DNA of 64,000 nt, from positions 174,992 through 238,991 of the forward strand of contig JQIT01000008.1 of NCBI GenBank assembly GCA_000830255.1, in the 5' to 3' direction. This DNA is from Sulfuricurvum sp. PC08-66 (lineage in GTDB: Bacteria; Campylobacterota; Campylobacteria; Campylobacterales; Sulfurimonadaceae). Of the stretch, positions 46,704 through 55,837 are shown piece after piece; positions within the stretch are counted from its first letter, which is position 1, and the number at the start of each line of letters is the position of its first letter. The position numbers were made by a program, and so were the translations under genes. The notes beneath the pieces were generated by a model. The model saw only the letters and a list, made by a program, of their open reading frames with translations, searched no databases and was not told where the DNA came from.

Positions 46704-46709
46704 TATAAT
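46704..46709 (+). promoter_or_regulatory. -10 box of the rpoD promoter
   Basis: A perfect TATAAT about 55 bp before the rpoD GTG predicts transcription from about 46716. The -35 region (46681-46686) is occupied by the GC-rich inverted repeat and does not match consensus. Campylobacterota promoters often lack a -35. Confidence 0.42.
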
Positions 46710-46763
46710 CGCCAATTCATTCAAAATTTAAGCCTATCCTAAACCTTCGAGGAGCTTCCCCAC

Positions 46764-48629
46764 GTGTCAGCCAAAGATATCAACAAACAACTCGATGAAA
46801 TTTTTTCCCAAAAACGCAAAGAGTGCATCACCTTCGAAGAGATAGTCAACGTTTTCGAAAAACCACCCACCCTTCCCCAAGCCAAAAGCATCATCAAACT
46901 TGCTGAAAAGCACAAAAACTGCCTCTACACCGCTGAGCAACAAACCAAACGTCTCAACGACCAAGAGCGCATACGCAAAGCCGATGCTATTCGACGCATC
47001 ACCGAAGAGGCAAAAGAGAACCCCTTCGACATCATGAAAGAGCGCGAACTGCTCGAATGGTCACGCTCTGACTCTCCTGTACGTATGTATTTGCGCGAAA
47101 TGGGACAAATCCCACTTCTGACCAAAGAAGAGGAGATTGAGATCTCCAAACAAATCGAAGAGGGTGAAGATATCATCATCGATGCTATTTGTTCTGTGCC
47201 CTATCTCATCGATTTCATCCTCGACTACAAAGACCCTCTCATCAACCGTGAGCGTCGTGTCAAAGAGCTTTTCAAAAGCTTCGAAGAGGAAGAAGAGGAG
47301 AGCGAGACTGAGAGCGACGATGAGAGCGATAGCGACAGTGATGATGACGCTGATGAGCATCCCGTCACCTCCAAAAAAGATGAAAAACGTGTAGAGAAGG
47401 TCAAAGAGAGCTTCAAATCACTCGAAAAAGCGAAAAAAGAGTGGCTCAAATTTTCTCAAATCGAAGTCGACTTCCCTAGCAACGAAATCACGCCTGAGTA
47501 CGTGCATCATCACTTGACGCTTAGCTACAAAAAACGCCTCCTCAAAGATGCCCTGCTTTTCTTGGAGCCTACAAGTAAGCTTATCAATGAGCTGGTCAAA
47601 GCGATGGAGACAGCACTCAAAAGCGACGAAGGGTTCGATAAAGAGCTCAAACGTCTAGAGTACAAACTTCCTCTCTTCAATGAAACCCTTATCGAGAACC
47701 ACAAAAAAATTCTCGAAGAGATTATTCATCTCGAAAAAGAGGATATCGCCGCCAAAGTACCTGAAGCTACGATGGTCTCTACCTATATGGAGATCAAAAA
47801 GCTCTTCCAAACCCAAGAGGCGAGTAAAGACAGTTTCAATTTGGAGCCTGAAGCACTTGTGGCTATTCTCGACCAAATCAAACGGGGTAAAACCATCTCC
47901 GAAACCTCTAAAACGCGCATGGCAAAATCGAACCTTCGCTTGGTTGTTTCGATTGCCAAACGCTACACCAATCGTGGACTGCCCTTCCTTGACCTCATTC
48001 AAGAGGGCAATATTGGTCTCATGAAAGCGGTCGATAAATTTGAGTACCACAAAGGGTTCAAATTCTCTACCTATGCCACATGGTGGATTCGCCAAGCTAT
48101 TAGCCGCGCTATTGCAGACCAAGCTAGAACGATTCGTATTCCTATTCACATGATAGAGACCATCAATCGTATCAACAAAATCATGCGCAAACACCTCCAA
48201 GAAGAGGGACGCGAACCCGATGTCGAGAAAATCGCACAAGAGGTAGGTCTATCGGTCGAGAAGGTCAAAAATGTTATCAAAATTACCAAAGAGCCTATCT
48301 CTCTTGAAGCACCTATCGGTAGCGAAGAGGATGGTCGTTTTGGGGATTTCATCGTCGACAAATCTTCGATTAGCCCCTCTGACTCTGTACTCTTGGATGA
48401 TTTACGCACCCAAATCGATGGCGTACTTGAACAACTCAACGAACGCGAAAAAGCGGTCATCAAAATGCGTTTTGGCATCATGGATGACCAAAGCGACCGC
48501 ACCCTCGAAGAGATTGGCAAAGAGCTAAATGTGACACGTGAGCGCGTTCGTCAAATCGAGTCTAGTGCTATCAAAAAACTCAAACACCCAAAAGTGGGAC
48601 GTAAGCTCAAAAATTACATAGAAGATTAA
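46764..48629 (+). CDS. rpoD: RNA polymerase primary sigma factor (sigma-70)
   Basis: Directs RNA polymerase to housekeeping promoters. The 621-residue protein starts at GTG after GAGGAGC. Region 1.1 is at the N-terminus; region 1.2 is near 103-130 ([21 protein letters not shown]). A non-conserved region includes an acidic Ser/Glu/Asp tract (174-198). Region 2 has the -10 recognition helix ([17 protein letters not shown], about 435). Region 4.2 ends the protein ([20 protein letters not shown]). The next gene follows 1 bp after the stop. Confidence 0.97.
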   Translation: MSAKDINKQLDEIFSQKRKECITFEEIVNVFEKPPTLPQAKSIIKLAEKHKNCLYTAEQQTKRLNDQERIRKADAIRRITEEAKENPFDIMKERELLEWSRSDSPVRMYLREMGQIPLLTKEEEIEISKQIEEGEDIIIDAICSVPYLIDFILDYKDPLINRERRVKELFKSFEEEEEESETESDDESDSDSDDDADEHPVTSKKDEKRVEKVKESFKSLEKAKKEWLKFSQIEVDFPSNEITPEYVHHHLTLSYKKRLLKDALLFLEPTSKLINELVKAMETALKSDEGFDKELKRLEYKLPLFNETLIENHKKILEEIIHLEKEDIAAKVPEATMVSTYMEIKKLFQTQEASKDSFNLEPEALVAILDQIKRGKTISETSKTRMAKSNLRLVVSIAKRYTNRGLPFLDLIQEGNIGLMKAVDKFEYHKGFKFSTYATWWIRQAISRAIADQARTIRIPIHMIETINRINKIMRKHLQEEGREPDVEKIAQEVGLSVEKVKNVIKITKEPISLEAPIGSEEDGRFGDFIVDKSSISPSDSVLLDDLRTQIDGVLEQLNEREKAVIKMRFGIMDDQSDRTLEEIGKELNVTRERVRQIESSAIKKLKHPKVGRKLKNYIED

Positions 48630-48630
48630 A

Positions 48631-49323
48631 ATGGATTTTTGTCACCAATGGCTTGAAGAGGATTACAACCCTTTTTTCCTCTTCAATGCAGATGGAAAAA
48701 TTAATACGCTCAATACCTCTGCGCAATTTTTGCTCGGCGAAACCTCAATGCAGACTATTTTCAATCTCGCTACTTCGTATGCCGCGGCAAGCTTTGGGTT
48801 CAAACGCACCCATATCGATGTAAGCTACGGAAAATATAAATTTTTCGCCATCGAAGTGGGCTACCAAAACGAGGAGGAGATAGGTATTCGTCTTTATCGT
48901 ACGCCTTCACAAGAGAGCAATATTTTGAGTGTGCGTCAAGACCATAAATTGGTCAATATCTACACCCTGCTCGATTTGGCTATCAGCACGCACGCCATCA
49001 ATCACACTACAAAATTTGTCAAGATACTTGACCCATCGCTACCCGATGTGCGTCTCAATGCCAATTTGCTCATCAAATATGTCACCGATATCTTCGCACT
49101 TCACGAGGAGTCCAAACACGTCGAGGTCAAACTTGCTCTAAAAACAGGTGAATACCTCAAAATCGAGGGCAAAAAGTTCTCTATTTTTACACTCACCATT
49201 ACACTAGACAGCGTAACTAGCGATACAAAAGTGGGCTATTTTAGCGACATGGCAAAAAAAATGGGTGCAACCTTTTTGCGCGAAGAGTCTAGCTATCTGC
49301 TCGATATGGTGCTTTATACTTAA
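48631..49323 (+). CDS. PAS-like orphan protein downstream of rpoD
   Basis: A 230-residue protein with no recognised family. Residues ~12-90 have the PAS pattern (NPFFLFNADGKINTLNTSAQFLLG, then aromatic strands). The later part (about 105-230) has NANLLIKYVTDIF, reminiscent of the N-box helix of a GHKL ATPase, but no phospho-acceptor His or complete G boxes. It may be a degenerate histidine kinase. It begins 1 bp after rpoD, so it is likely co-transcribed, and converges with a 35-bp overlap on a minus-strand gene. Confidence 0.72.
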   Translation: MDFCHQWLEEDYNPFFLFNADGKINTLNTSAQFLLGETSMQTIFNLATSYAAASFGFKRTHIDVSYGKYKFFAIEVGYQNEEEIGIRLYRTPSQESNILSVRQDHKLVNIYTLLDLAISTHAINHTTKFVKILDPSLPDVRLNANLLIKYVTDIFALHEESKHVEVKLALKTGEYLKIEGKKFSIFTLTITLDSVTSDTKVGYFSDMAKKMGATFLREESSYLLDMVLYT

Positions 49324-49675
49324 TAAGTAGGGCGTAAACAATCGCCACGACAACACCTATGCCAATACCTATCACAAAAAAGAGTGGCGCAAAAATACCT
49401 AGCTGTGTCAAAAACAACAACACCGCAAAGAGCGCACCATACGCCAACAATCGTGCTACGCCAAACCGCATCGCACTACGCAGACGCAACGTTTTGTAGT
49501 GTTGCTTGGACTCTACAGACTCCTCTTCTTCCTCATCGATAGGCTCTTGTGGTGCATCCCACGAAGTTTGACGCACCCATTGCGTATAGGTACTACGCGA
49601 AGCCGCCAATATAGCTATCGTAGCCCCCATCGCCAAAAGGGTATTGAGTAGCTCAAACCACGAAATACTACTCAT
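49289..49675 (-). CDS. Small membrane protein next to AtpZ-like
   Basis: A 128-residue protein with one helix near residues 6-24, a charged acidic linker (EEEEESVE), and two helices (about 72-115). I chose the ATG at 49675; the longer frame overlaps the upstream gene more. It follows the AtpZ/AtpI-like gene and hemL on the minus strand. From memory, C. jejuni has the same hemL-membrane protein-membrane protein order (Cj0853c-Cj0851c). It has no assigned function. The stop lies inside the convergent PAS-like gene. Confidence 0.7.
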   Translation of the reverse strand: MSSISWFELLNTLLAMGATIAILAASRSTYTQWVRQTSWDAPQEPIDEEEEESVESKQHYKTLRLRSAMRFGVARLLAYGALFAVLLFLTQLGIFAPLFFVIGIGIGVVVAIVYALLIKYKAPYRADS

Positions 49676-49949
49676 CCTCGTCGTCATCGATAGGTTTTTG
49701 GAATTGATAGCGCGGGTCATTTTTGAGTTCGTCGTAGCTTTTGACCTGCTCTTTGTACGCCTTGTAAACGTTCAAAATCGCCGCAGCAATCCCGATAAAA
49801 ATCCCTACGAACAAGAGCCACACCACACCAAAAAGTGCTTTGAGACCCATACCAATACCCACACCTATCAAAATTGCTACGACGATGGAGATACCTAATG
49901 ATAAATTATCCGCCGCTTTGATGATTTTTTGCGTCTCGATTTTTGCCAT
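49668..49949 (-). CDS. AtpZ/AtpI-family membrane protein
   Basis: A 93-residue protein. The N-terminal amphipathic helix (about 7-16) and two membrane helices rich in Gly/Ile (about 17-38, 42-63) match the AtpZ/AtpI layout (ADNLSLGISIVVAILIGVGIG and a GIFIGIAAA segment). The tail is acidic. In other bacteria such proteins help assemble the ATP synthase c-ring or carry Mg2+. No atp genes are adjacent, so the role is inferred only from family. It starts 3 bp after hemL. Confidence 0.8.
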   Translation of the reverse strand: MAKIETQKIIKAADNLSLGISIVVAILIGVGIGMGLKALFGVVWLLFVGIFIGIAAAILNVYKAYKEQVKSYDELKNDPRYQFQKPIDDDEDE

Positions 49950-49952
49950 CGG

Positions 49953-51245
49953 TTAGGCTCCTTTGATAGTGGCAAATACGCTTTGCGCCGCGGCAATCGT
50001 ATCCTCTATCATGCTATCTGTAATTGCAGTAGAGATGAAGCCTGTCTCGAATTGACTGCATGCAAAATAGAATCCTTTTGCCAACATACCTGTATGAAAT
50101 TTCGCAAAAAGTGCTGTATCGCTGGTAAGCGCATCATCAAAATTGCGCACTTTTTTGTCGGTGAAGAAAAAGCCGAACATCGACCCACGTACGTCTATTT
50201 GCAGTGCGATACCGTGTTGCGTTGCGGCGGCTTTGAAGCCCTCCATGAGGCGTGTGGCTCGAGCTTGCAATACTGCGTAGATTTGCCCGTTTTGTTTGAG
50301 TTTTTGAACACTTGCCAATCCTGCCGCCATGGCTACGGGATTGCCGCTAAGGGTGCCTGCCTGATAGACTGCACCGTCGGGAGAGAGCATATCCATAATT
50401 GCTTTTTTGCCTCCAAAAGCCCCTACAGGCATACCACCACCGATGACCTTGCCCAATGTCACCAAATCTGGCACGGTACCTACTAGCCCTTGCGCACCAC
50501 GCAAATCGGCTCTAAATCCGCTCATGACTTCGTCGAAAATCAAAAGTGCACCGTGCTTGTCGCACAAGCTACGTAAAGCCACCAAAAACTCTTTGTCTGC
50601 AGGCACCAATCCCATATTTCCAGCAATAGGCTCGATAATAATCGCGGCGATGTTTGAGCTCTGAGCAAAACACGCCTCGACGGAGGCGATATCATTGTAG
50701 GTTGCCAAAAGCGTATGCTTGGTCAAATCTGCAGGTACCCCTGGGCTACTTGGATGTCCGAACGTCGCTGCACCTGAGCCTGCTTGCACCAAGAGTGAAT
50801 CGCTATGTCCGTGATAACACCCTTTGAATTTGATAATATCATCACGTCCTGTGTAGCCACGCGCCAATCGAATAGCTGACATCACCGCTTCAGTACCGCT
50901 ACTGACAAAGCGTACCTTTTCGACCGCATCCAAAAGCGTCACAATTTCTGTGGCTAATGCAGTCTCTGCCAACGTCGGCGCACCAAAACTAAGACCTTTT
51001 TTGACCGCTTCGATTACGCTCTTTTCTATCGTCTCATCTGCATGACCGAAGATAAGCGGTCCCCAGCTTTGGACATAATCGACATAGCGATTGCCATCGA
51101 CATCGACGAGATAGGCACCCTCACCTTTCTGGATAAAAAGAGGAGTAGTTCCCACGCTTTTAAAAGCGCGAACAGGTGAATCGACACCCCCAGGAATGAC
51201 CATTTTGGCGGCTTCAAACGCCTCTTGACTCGCGATAGTTGGCAT
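49953..51245 (-). CDS. hemL: Glutamate-1-semialdehyde 2,1-aminomutase
   Basis: PLP enzyme forming 5-aminolevulinate for heme and tetrapyrroles through the C5 pathway. The 430-residue protein has the PLP lysine K266 in [24 protein letters not shown] (about 237-245) and the [16 protein letters not shown] phosphate-site segment (115-130). A good match to bacterial HemL in length and motifs. The two membrane genes downstream follow within 3 bp and by overlap. Confidence 0.96.
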   Translation of the reverse strand: MPTIASQEAFEAAKMVIPGGVDSPVRAFKSVGTTPLFIQKGEGAYLVDVDGNRYVDYVQSWGPLIFGHADETIEKSVIEAVKKGLSFGAPTLAETALATEIVTLLDAVEKVRFVSSGTEAVMSAIRLARGYTGRDDIIKFKGCYHGHSDSLLVQAGSGAATFGHPSSPGVPADLTKHTLLATYNDIASVEACFAQSSNIAAIIIEPIAGNMGLVPADKEFLVALRSLCDKHGALLIFDEVMSGFRADLRGAQGLVGTVPDLVTLGKVIGGGMPVGAFGGKKAIMDMLSPDGAVYQAGTLSGNPVAMAAGLASVQKLKQNGQIYAVLQARATRLMEGFKAAATQHGIALQIDVRGSMFGFFFTDKKVRNFDDALTSDTALFAKFHTGMLAKGFYFACSQFETGFISTAITDSMIEDTIAAAQSVFATIKGA

Positions 51246-51297
51246 AGTGTGCTCACTTTTTTGGGAAGTATAGTTAATCGCTGATTATGACGCGCTT

Positions 51298-52104
51298 ATG
51301 TATAATTTGGGGATGAATAACCTATCCAAATCGTTTGTATTTGCACTTTTACTCTATGGGTTACTCCTAGCGATTGGATATATACTCTATTTATTATGGC
51401 AGGAGCAAAAGCCCCAAGAGAAGTTCGCCTTTGATTTGGAAAAGCTAAAACTTCAAGAGCTACCACAAACACCCGCCAAAGAGCCTTCAACGCCACCTAC
51501 TCCACCCCAAAAAAAGTCTACACCACCGCCCAAACTCCAACCTCCTACACCGCCCCCTGCGCCCACGACTCCCCCTCTAGAACCTACCGAAGCACCTCAA
51601 ACGGAGGCGACACCACCCCCAAATGCCGCACCTTTGCCCACGCCAAAACCTACACCCCCTACCACGCCGTCTTCTGCACCCTCATTGACACACTCTATTC
51701 TTGCCAACCTCCCCAAGCCTGCGCCTACGCCTCCCCACAAATCGCCACAACGTCAGCTCATCGAAGAGCTTTACGAAGAGGAGAGCAAAAATCTCACTGC
51801 CGAACAAGAGGCCTACCTCGAAGAGCATCTATTGCAGATGCAATCTATCACCCAAAATGTTCTCAATCGTATCGGTCAACTCTATTTAGATCCGCGCTTT
51901 CACTACTACAATTACAACTATGTCGAATTTATGTTGCACCCCGATGGAAGCATCTCTGATTTGCAGATGATTCGTCAGGCTGATTTTGTACTTTTGGACA
52001 AAATTACCCAAGAGACCATCGAGACAGCTTACAAAGATTACCCTCACCCCCAAACACCCATAAAAATTCGTTTTAAATTCTTGTATGATTTGCGAGCCTA
52101 CTAA
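51298..52104 (+). CDS. TonB-like energy transducer
   Basis: A 268-residue protein with an N-terminal membrane anchor (about 11-35), a long Pro/Thr/Lys-rich spacer (about 55-150), an acidic helical stretch (about 155-185) and a C-terminal TonB fold (HPDGSISDLQMIRQADFVLLD ... AYKDYPHPQTPIKIRFKF). It would span the periplasm to energise outer-membrane receptors. No exbB/exbD is adjacent. Start choice is uncertain: ATG 51298 or ATG 51313. A TATAAT at 51301-51306 would place the transcript start on the latter, making it leaderless. Confidence 0.82.
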   Translation: MYNLGMNNLSKSFVFALLLYGLLLAIGYILYLLWQEQKPQEKFAFDLEKLKLQELPQTPAKEPSTPPTPPQKKSTPPPKLQPPTPPPAPTTPPLEPTEAPQTEATPPPNAAPLPTPKPTPPTTPSSAPSLTHSILANLPKPAPTPPHKSPQRQLIEELYEEESKNLTAEQEAYLEEHLLQMQSITQNVLNRIGQLYLDPRFHYYNYNYVEFMLHPDGSISDLQMIRQADFVLLDKITQETIETAYKDYPHPQTPIKIRFKFLYDLRAY

Positions 52105-52167
52105 CAAAATTCCATAGTGCAAATCTCTTAACTATTTTTAATAGTGATTTGATACAATGCCAACAAT

Positions 52168-52210
52168 TTTTATCATAGAACAGAGTGACAAAACTGCTTT
52201 CGTGATAAAA
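52168..52210. promoter_or_regulatory. Inverted repeat and promoter upstream of REC-RHH gene
   Basis: TTTTATCA (52168-52175) and TGATAAAA (52203-52210) are perfect 8-bp inverted repeats, centres about 35 bp apart. The right half overlaps an extended -10 (TG-A-TAAAAT, 52203-52211) whose transcript would begin near 52218, 15 bp before the ATG. Since the gene downstream encodes a ribbon-helix-helix protein, a family that binds inverted repeats, these could be autoregulatory half-sites. Unproven. Confidence 0.4.
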
Positions 52211-52232
52211 TAATAACCAACGAGGAGTTACC

Positions 52233-52781
52233 ATGTCAGAAAGCGTAGACCTAGTCCAACTTACCGAAGAGACCAAAAAACTCACTGCAATGATCGTAGA
52301 AGATGAAATTGCAGCCAATGAGATGCTCAGCTCAACTTTCAAAAGCTTTTTTGCTGATGTAACTTCAGCTTTTGACGGTGAAACAGCGCTCGAACTTGCT
52401 AAAAAACACAAACCTGATGTTATTTTCGTAGATATTGTTATGCCTGGCATGGACGGTATCGAGCTTTCACGCCGATTGCGCAAATTCAACCCTGGTCAAA
52501 TTATCATTGTGATTTCTGCAAGCAATGACATCCAAAAAATCTCCGAATCTATCGAAGTAGGTGTCAACAGCTTCATTCAAAAACCTATCGATACCAAAAA
52601 AATTATCGAACTTTTGAAAAACATCAGTGCGTTGATTCGCAAGAAAAAGAAAATCGAAACGAAAACGTTCTCTATTTCATTGCCACTTGACCTCTATGAG
52701 CTTGTCGATGAGAATGCAAAAGCAGAGAGTATCTCCAAAAACGCCGTTATTATTCGCGCACTTCGCTCTTTCTATCATTGA
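52233..52781 (+). CDS. Response regulator with ribbon-helix-helix output domain
   Basis: A 182-residue protein. A receiver domain (about 15-130) has acidic residues E23/D24, phospho-acceptor D67 in FVDIVMPGMDG, Ser95 and K117. A basic linker (RKKKK, 136-140) leads to a C-terminal RHH unit (143-182). That unit shows strand KTFSISLP, helix DLYELVDENAKAE, and helix SKNAVIIRALRSFY. DNA-binding output by RHH is rare among response regulators. GAGGAG precedes the ATG. The gene converges on a PAS histidine kinase 16 bp away, the obvious partner candidate. Confidence 0.88.
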   Translation: MSESVDLVQLTEETKKLTAMIVEDEIAANEMLSSTFKSFFADVTSAFDGETALELAKKHKPDVIFVDIVMPGMDGIELSRRLRKFNPGQIIIVISASNDIQKISESIEVGVNSFIQKPIDTKKIIELLKNISALIRKKKKIETKTFSISLPLDLYELVDENAKAESISKNAVIIRALRSFYH

Positions 52782-52797
52782 GACCTCCATGCTTCCC

Positions 52798-53910
52798 CTA
52801 GTGGGGAGCACTCGCCTTTGGCAACGCTACGCAAAAAATCGCTCCATTCTCGCCGTTACTCACCTCTAATTTTCCATTATCATTTTTTTCAATAATTTGC
52901 TTGGACATATAGAGCCCTAGCCCTGTGCCTTGCGTTTGATGCTTGGTGGTGAAATAGGGCTCAAATATCTGCTCCACTATATTCTCAGGCACCCCTCCTC
53001 CATTATCTGCGACATAGACATGAATATATTTATTGTCTTGCTTGATAGAGACTTCGATTTTTCCTTCCGATTGCTTGGAGGCCAAAATCGCCTCATGGGC
53101 GTTGTTGAGCAAATTTATAATGACCTGCTTGAAGCCATTTTGGGTTCCATAGACCCAATAGTCACCCGCTTGCGGAATAATGACTTTGGTGCGTGTCGTA
53201 GCAAAACGTGTTCCGACCAATTCGATGATTGATTGGAGTGCTTGGCGTATCTCAAAAGGCTCTTGCGACTCATCGTTTTTGAAAAACGAGCGAAAATCAT
53301 CGATAGTTTGAGACATATACTGCAAGAGATTGTTCGCTTTTTCGTAATTTTTCTCTACGACCTCTTCCGTGAGTTGCTTGAGCTGAAATTTGATGTAATT
53401 ATCTTGGAGAATGAGCGCCAAAATATTGAGAGGCTGTCGCCACTGATGCGCGATATTGGCTATCATCTCTCCCATTGTCGCCAACTTCGCTTGGCTTTGC
53501 ATCATAAGCTCTTTTTTGCGATTCTTCTCGATTTCTATTGCTACTTGACGCTCTAGTTCATTGGTAAGGAGTTTTTGCGCACTCGATTCCGTGAAGAAAA
53601 TACCTACGAGCTGATGCCCATCCTCTTCGATGATAGAGGCGTTTGCGATAGCAAAAAAGGGTGTCTTTTGGTCACGAAACTCTACTTCTATTTGAGCTTG
53701 ACGCTCTTGGTGTAGTGCACTTATCCACTTTTTGACACTCCCTTGACCTAGCTTGATGACAGTTGAGAGGTGTCTGCCGATGATTTTTTTCGCAGGGTTG
53801 ATACGACCAAAAGCATTATTGATAAGCAAAATTTTGCCATGCTCATCGACCACGCAAAACCCCACCTGACTGTTGATAATAGCCTGACTAAAAATCGAAG
53901 AGCTGTTCAT
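52798..53910 (-). CDS. PAS-domain sensor histidine kinase
   Basis: A 370-residue cytoplasmic kinase: PAS (about 12-110), a coiled linker (113-140), a DHp with H155 in IANIAHQWRQP, and an HATPase_c domain with DNGGGVPE (G1), F-box EPYFTTKH and GTGLGLYMSKQI (G2). The HQWRQPL H-box is typical of kinases common in Campylobacterota. No membrane helix is seen, so it senses something inside the cell, perhaps through the PAS pocket. It faces the REC-RHH response regulator gene tail-to-tail; pairing is inferred. Confidence 0.9.
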   Translation of the reverse strand: MNSSSIFSQAIINSQVGFCVVDEHGKILLINNAFGRINPAKKIIGRHLSTVIKLGQGSVKKWISALHQERQAQIEVEFRDQKTPFFAIANASIIEEDGHQLVGIFFTESSAQKLLTNELERQVAIEIEKNRKKELMMQSQAKLATMGEMIANIAHQWRQPLNILALILQDNYIKFQLKQLTEEVVEKNYEKANNLLQYMSQTIDDFRSFFKNDESQEPFEIRQALQSIIELVGTRFATTRTKVIIPQAGDYWVYGTQNGFKQVIINLLNNAHEAILASKQSEGKIEVSIKQDNKYIHVYVADNGGGVPENIVEQIFEPYFTTKHQTQGTGLGLYMSKQIIEKNDNGKLEVSNGENGAIFCVALPKASAPH

Positions 53911-54020
53911 TTTTTATCCGTTGAAAAAGTTTTCAATTATAGCAAGCTTTCCAAGTGAGTCGCTCACTTTATCACTCCTATTTTCTCGATAATTTAATCA
54001 AAAAATAAGCAGCCCATCCC

Positions 54021-54026
54021 TATAAT
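54021..54026 (+). promoter_or_regulatory. -10 box of tRNA-Glu promoter
   Basis: A perfect TATAAT 18 bp before the mature tRNA 5' end, which fits tRNA transcription. No consensus -35 at the expected place. Confidence 0.45.
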
Positions 54027-54044
54027 TTCGACCTAAGCCTTTTT

Positions 54045-54119
54045 GGCTCCATCATCTAACGGTTAGGATCTCAGGTTTTCATCCTGGTCACAGGGGTTCA
54101 AATCCCCTTGGAGTCACCA
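54045..54119 (+). tRNA. tRNA-Glu (UUC)
   Basis: A 75-base tRNA with acceptor GGCTCCA/TGGAGTC, anticodon loop TTTTCAT giving anticodon TTC, T arm AGGGG-TTCAAAT-CCCCT and encoded CCA. It lies 141 bp upstream of gltX, whose enzyme charges it. Glu-tRNA is also the first substrate of the C5 heme pathway that includes the hemL encoded at 50 kb. Confidence 0.94.
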
Positions 54120-54126
54120 ACGCTAG

Positions 54127-54147
54127 CCCTATTTTAGGGGTTCTTTT
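54127..54147 (+). terminator. Short terminator after tRNA-Glu
   Basis: CCCTA-TTT-TAGGG (54127-54139) forms a 5-bp stem followed by GTTCTTTT. The stem is short, so strength is doubtful, but the position 7 bp after the tRNA end is right. Confidence 0.4.
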
Positions 54148-54260
54148 CGATAAAACTTCATTGTGTCTCCGCTTTTCCTCAACTTTTTAGCAACATTACA
54201 AAACTCATCTGCCTTTAAATCACATGCATGTATCATGCGCAAAAAATTTATGGATTTTCA

Positions 54261-55559
54261 ATGCTTCGTTTTGCCCCCTCTCCCACAGGTGATATGCACC
54301 TAGGTAATCTTCGTGTCGCGCTTTATAACTACATCGTGAGTCGTCAAACGGGTGAAGGGTTCACCATCCGTATCGAAGACACCGACAAAGAGCGCAATAT
54401 CCCTGGTAAAGACAAAGAGATTTTGGAGCTTTTGGCGCTTTTTGGATTCCACTACGACCATTTGATGTACCAAAGCGAGAACATCAAAAAGCACCAACTT
54501 TTTGCTCTTCAACTCATTGGCTCCAAACGCGCTTTTAACTGTTTTTGTACCCCCGAAACACTTGAAGCCAAGCGTCAAGCCTCTATCGAGAACAAAATCG
54601 CCTATCGATACGACGGTGCCTGCGAAAACTTGCCTGCCGAAGCGGTCATCGACAATAAAACGCCCTTTGTCGTGCGTATCAAAAAGCCTCTCACTTCGAT
54701 AACCTTCACAGACAAAATCAAAGGGACTATCACCTTCGAGCCTGATGACATCGATAGCTTCATCATCTTGCGTCAAGACAAAAATCCCACCTACAACTTC
54801 GCCTGTGCCGTCGATGATATGCTCAGCGACATAAGCCTCGTCATTCGTGGTGAAGACCACATCTCCAACACGCCCAAACAGATGGCTATTCGTGCAGCTC
54901 TAGGCTATACCAAGACGATGGAGTACGCGCATCTGCCTATCATCCTCAACGACGAGGGCAAAAAGATGAGCAAGCGCGACGATGCGAGTAGCGTCAAGTG
55001 GCTCTTAGAGGAGGGATTTATCCCTTCAGCCATTATCAATTACCTCGTCACACTAGGCAACAGCACACCCAAAGAGATTTTCACCCTCGACGAGGCTATA
55101 GAGTGGTTCGACCTCTCCAAAATCTCCAAAGCTCCTGCGCGTTTCGATATTCAAAAACTGCGCTTTGTCAACCGTGAACACCTCAAAATGCTCGACGACG
55201 AGGAGCTATCACGTTATGTAGGCTTCATCGATGCCAACATCGGCAAAGCTGCCAAACTCTTCCTCGAAGAGACCAGCACCACCAAAGAGCTTCGTGAAAA
55301 ATTCACTCTCATGTTCGCCCAAAAAGAGGCAGAGGGTGAGTACGGCGAAGTCATCGCCACCTTCAAAACACTCCTCAAAAAAGCCCCCTATTTCGAGAGC
55401 TTCGATGAGCTGAAAAATTATCTCACCCAAGAGAGCGGTATCAAGGGCAAACCGATGTTCAAAGGGTTGCGCCTTTTGTTAACGGGACAAGAACACGGTG
55501 TCGATTTGACACAACTTTATAGCTATATCAAAACCTACCTACAGGAGATTATTCGATGA
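54261..55559 (+). CDS. gltX: Glutamyl-tRNA synthetase
   Basis: Charges tRNA-Glu with glutamate. I chose the ATG at 54261 ([16 protein letters not shown]), the usual start of the family, giving 432 residues. The class I motifs are [11 protein letters not shown] (variant HIGH) and [12 protein letters not shown] (KMSKS). A middle C-F-C pair ([10 protein letters not shown]) is in the Glu-specific insertion. Campylobacterota often have two GltX paralogues, one acting on tRNA-Gln for later amidation. Adjacency to tRNA-Glu hints this is the canonical one, but sequence alone does not prove it. Confidence 0.93.
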   Translation: MLRFAPSPTGDMHLGNLRVALYNYIVSRQTGEGFTIRIEDTDKERNIPGKDKEILELLALFGFHYDHLMYQSENIKKHQLFALQLIGSKRAFNCFCTPETLEAKRQASIENKIAYRYDGACENLPAEAVIDNKTPFVVRIKKPLTSITFTDKIKGTITFEPDDIDSFIILRQDKNPTYNFACAVDDMLSDISLVIRGEDHISNTPKQMAIRAALGYTKTMEYAHLPIILNDEGKKMSKRDDASSVKWLLEEGFIPSAIINYLVTLGNSTPKEIFTLDEAIEWFDLSKISKAPARFDIQKLRFVNREHLKMLDDEELSRYVGFIDANIGKAAKLFLEETSTTKELREKFTLMFAQKEAEGEYGEVIATFKTLLKKAPYFESFDELKNYLTQESGIKGKPMFKGLRLLLTGQEHGVDLTQLYSYIKTYLQEIIR

Positions 55560-55837
55560 CCGCACTAGGCGCAATTGGCATTATTTTGCACAACCTTATT
55601 TTTGTCTATACGTGGGTGATTATCATCTCCGCACTTTTGAGCTTCGTACAGCCCAATCCCTACAATCCTATCGTTCAAACCCTCTATCGACTCACCTCGC
55701 CCGTCTACGCGCTTTTGCGTCGCTACGTGCCTACTATTTTTGGTGGCGTCGATTTGGCTCCTTTTATCATCGTGATTGTGTTGCAGTTCATCGATTTGGC
55801 GTTCATTCTTCCCCTCGCCAACACCTATAATGGCTAA
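55556..55837 (+). CDS. YggT-family membrane protein
   Basis: A 93-residue protein with two membrane helices (about 8-27 and 66-88) flanking a conserved [35 protein letters not shown] stretch that marks the YggT family. Members are linked to chloroplast cytochrome assembly or septum and turgor factors, and the bacterial role is unclear. It overlaps gltX by 4 bp and the next ATG by 8 bp. Confidence 0.88.
   Translation: MTALGAIGIILHNLIFVYTWVIIISALLSFVQPNPYNPIVQTLYRLTSPVYALLRRYVPTIFGGVDLAPFIIVIVLQFIDLAFILPLANTYNG

Noticed and set aside
47655..48239. 194-codon open frame antisense to rpoD
   Set aside because: Contained in the conserved sigma-70 regions; no sign of independent coding.
51460..51760. 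Possible tandem DNA repeat or CRISPR-like array
   Set aside because: The repetition is Pro/Thr/Lys codons of the TonB-like spacer. There are no equal-length repeats or spacers. No CRISPR array was seen anywhere in the window.
54300..54860. 186-codon antisense frame in gltX
   Set aside because: Shadow of the synthetase N-terminal domain, without any promoter or motif.
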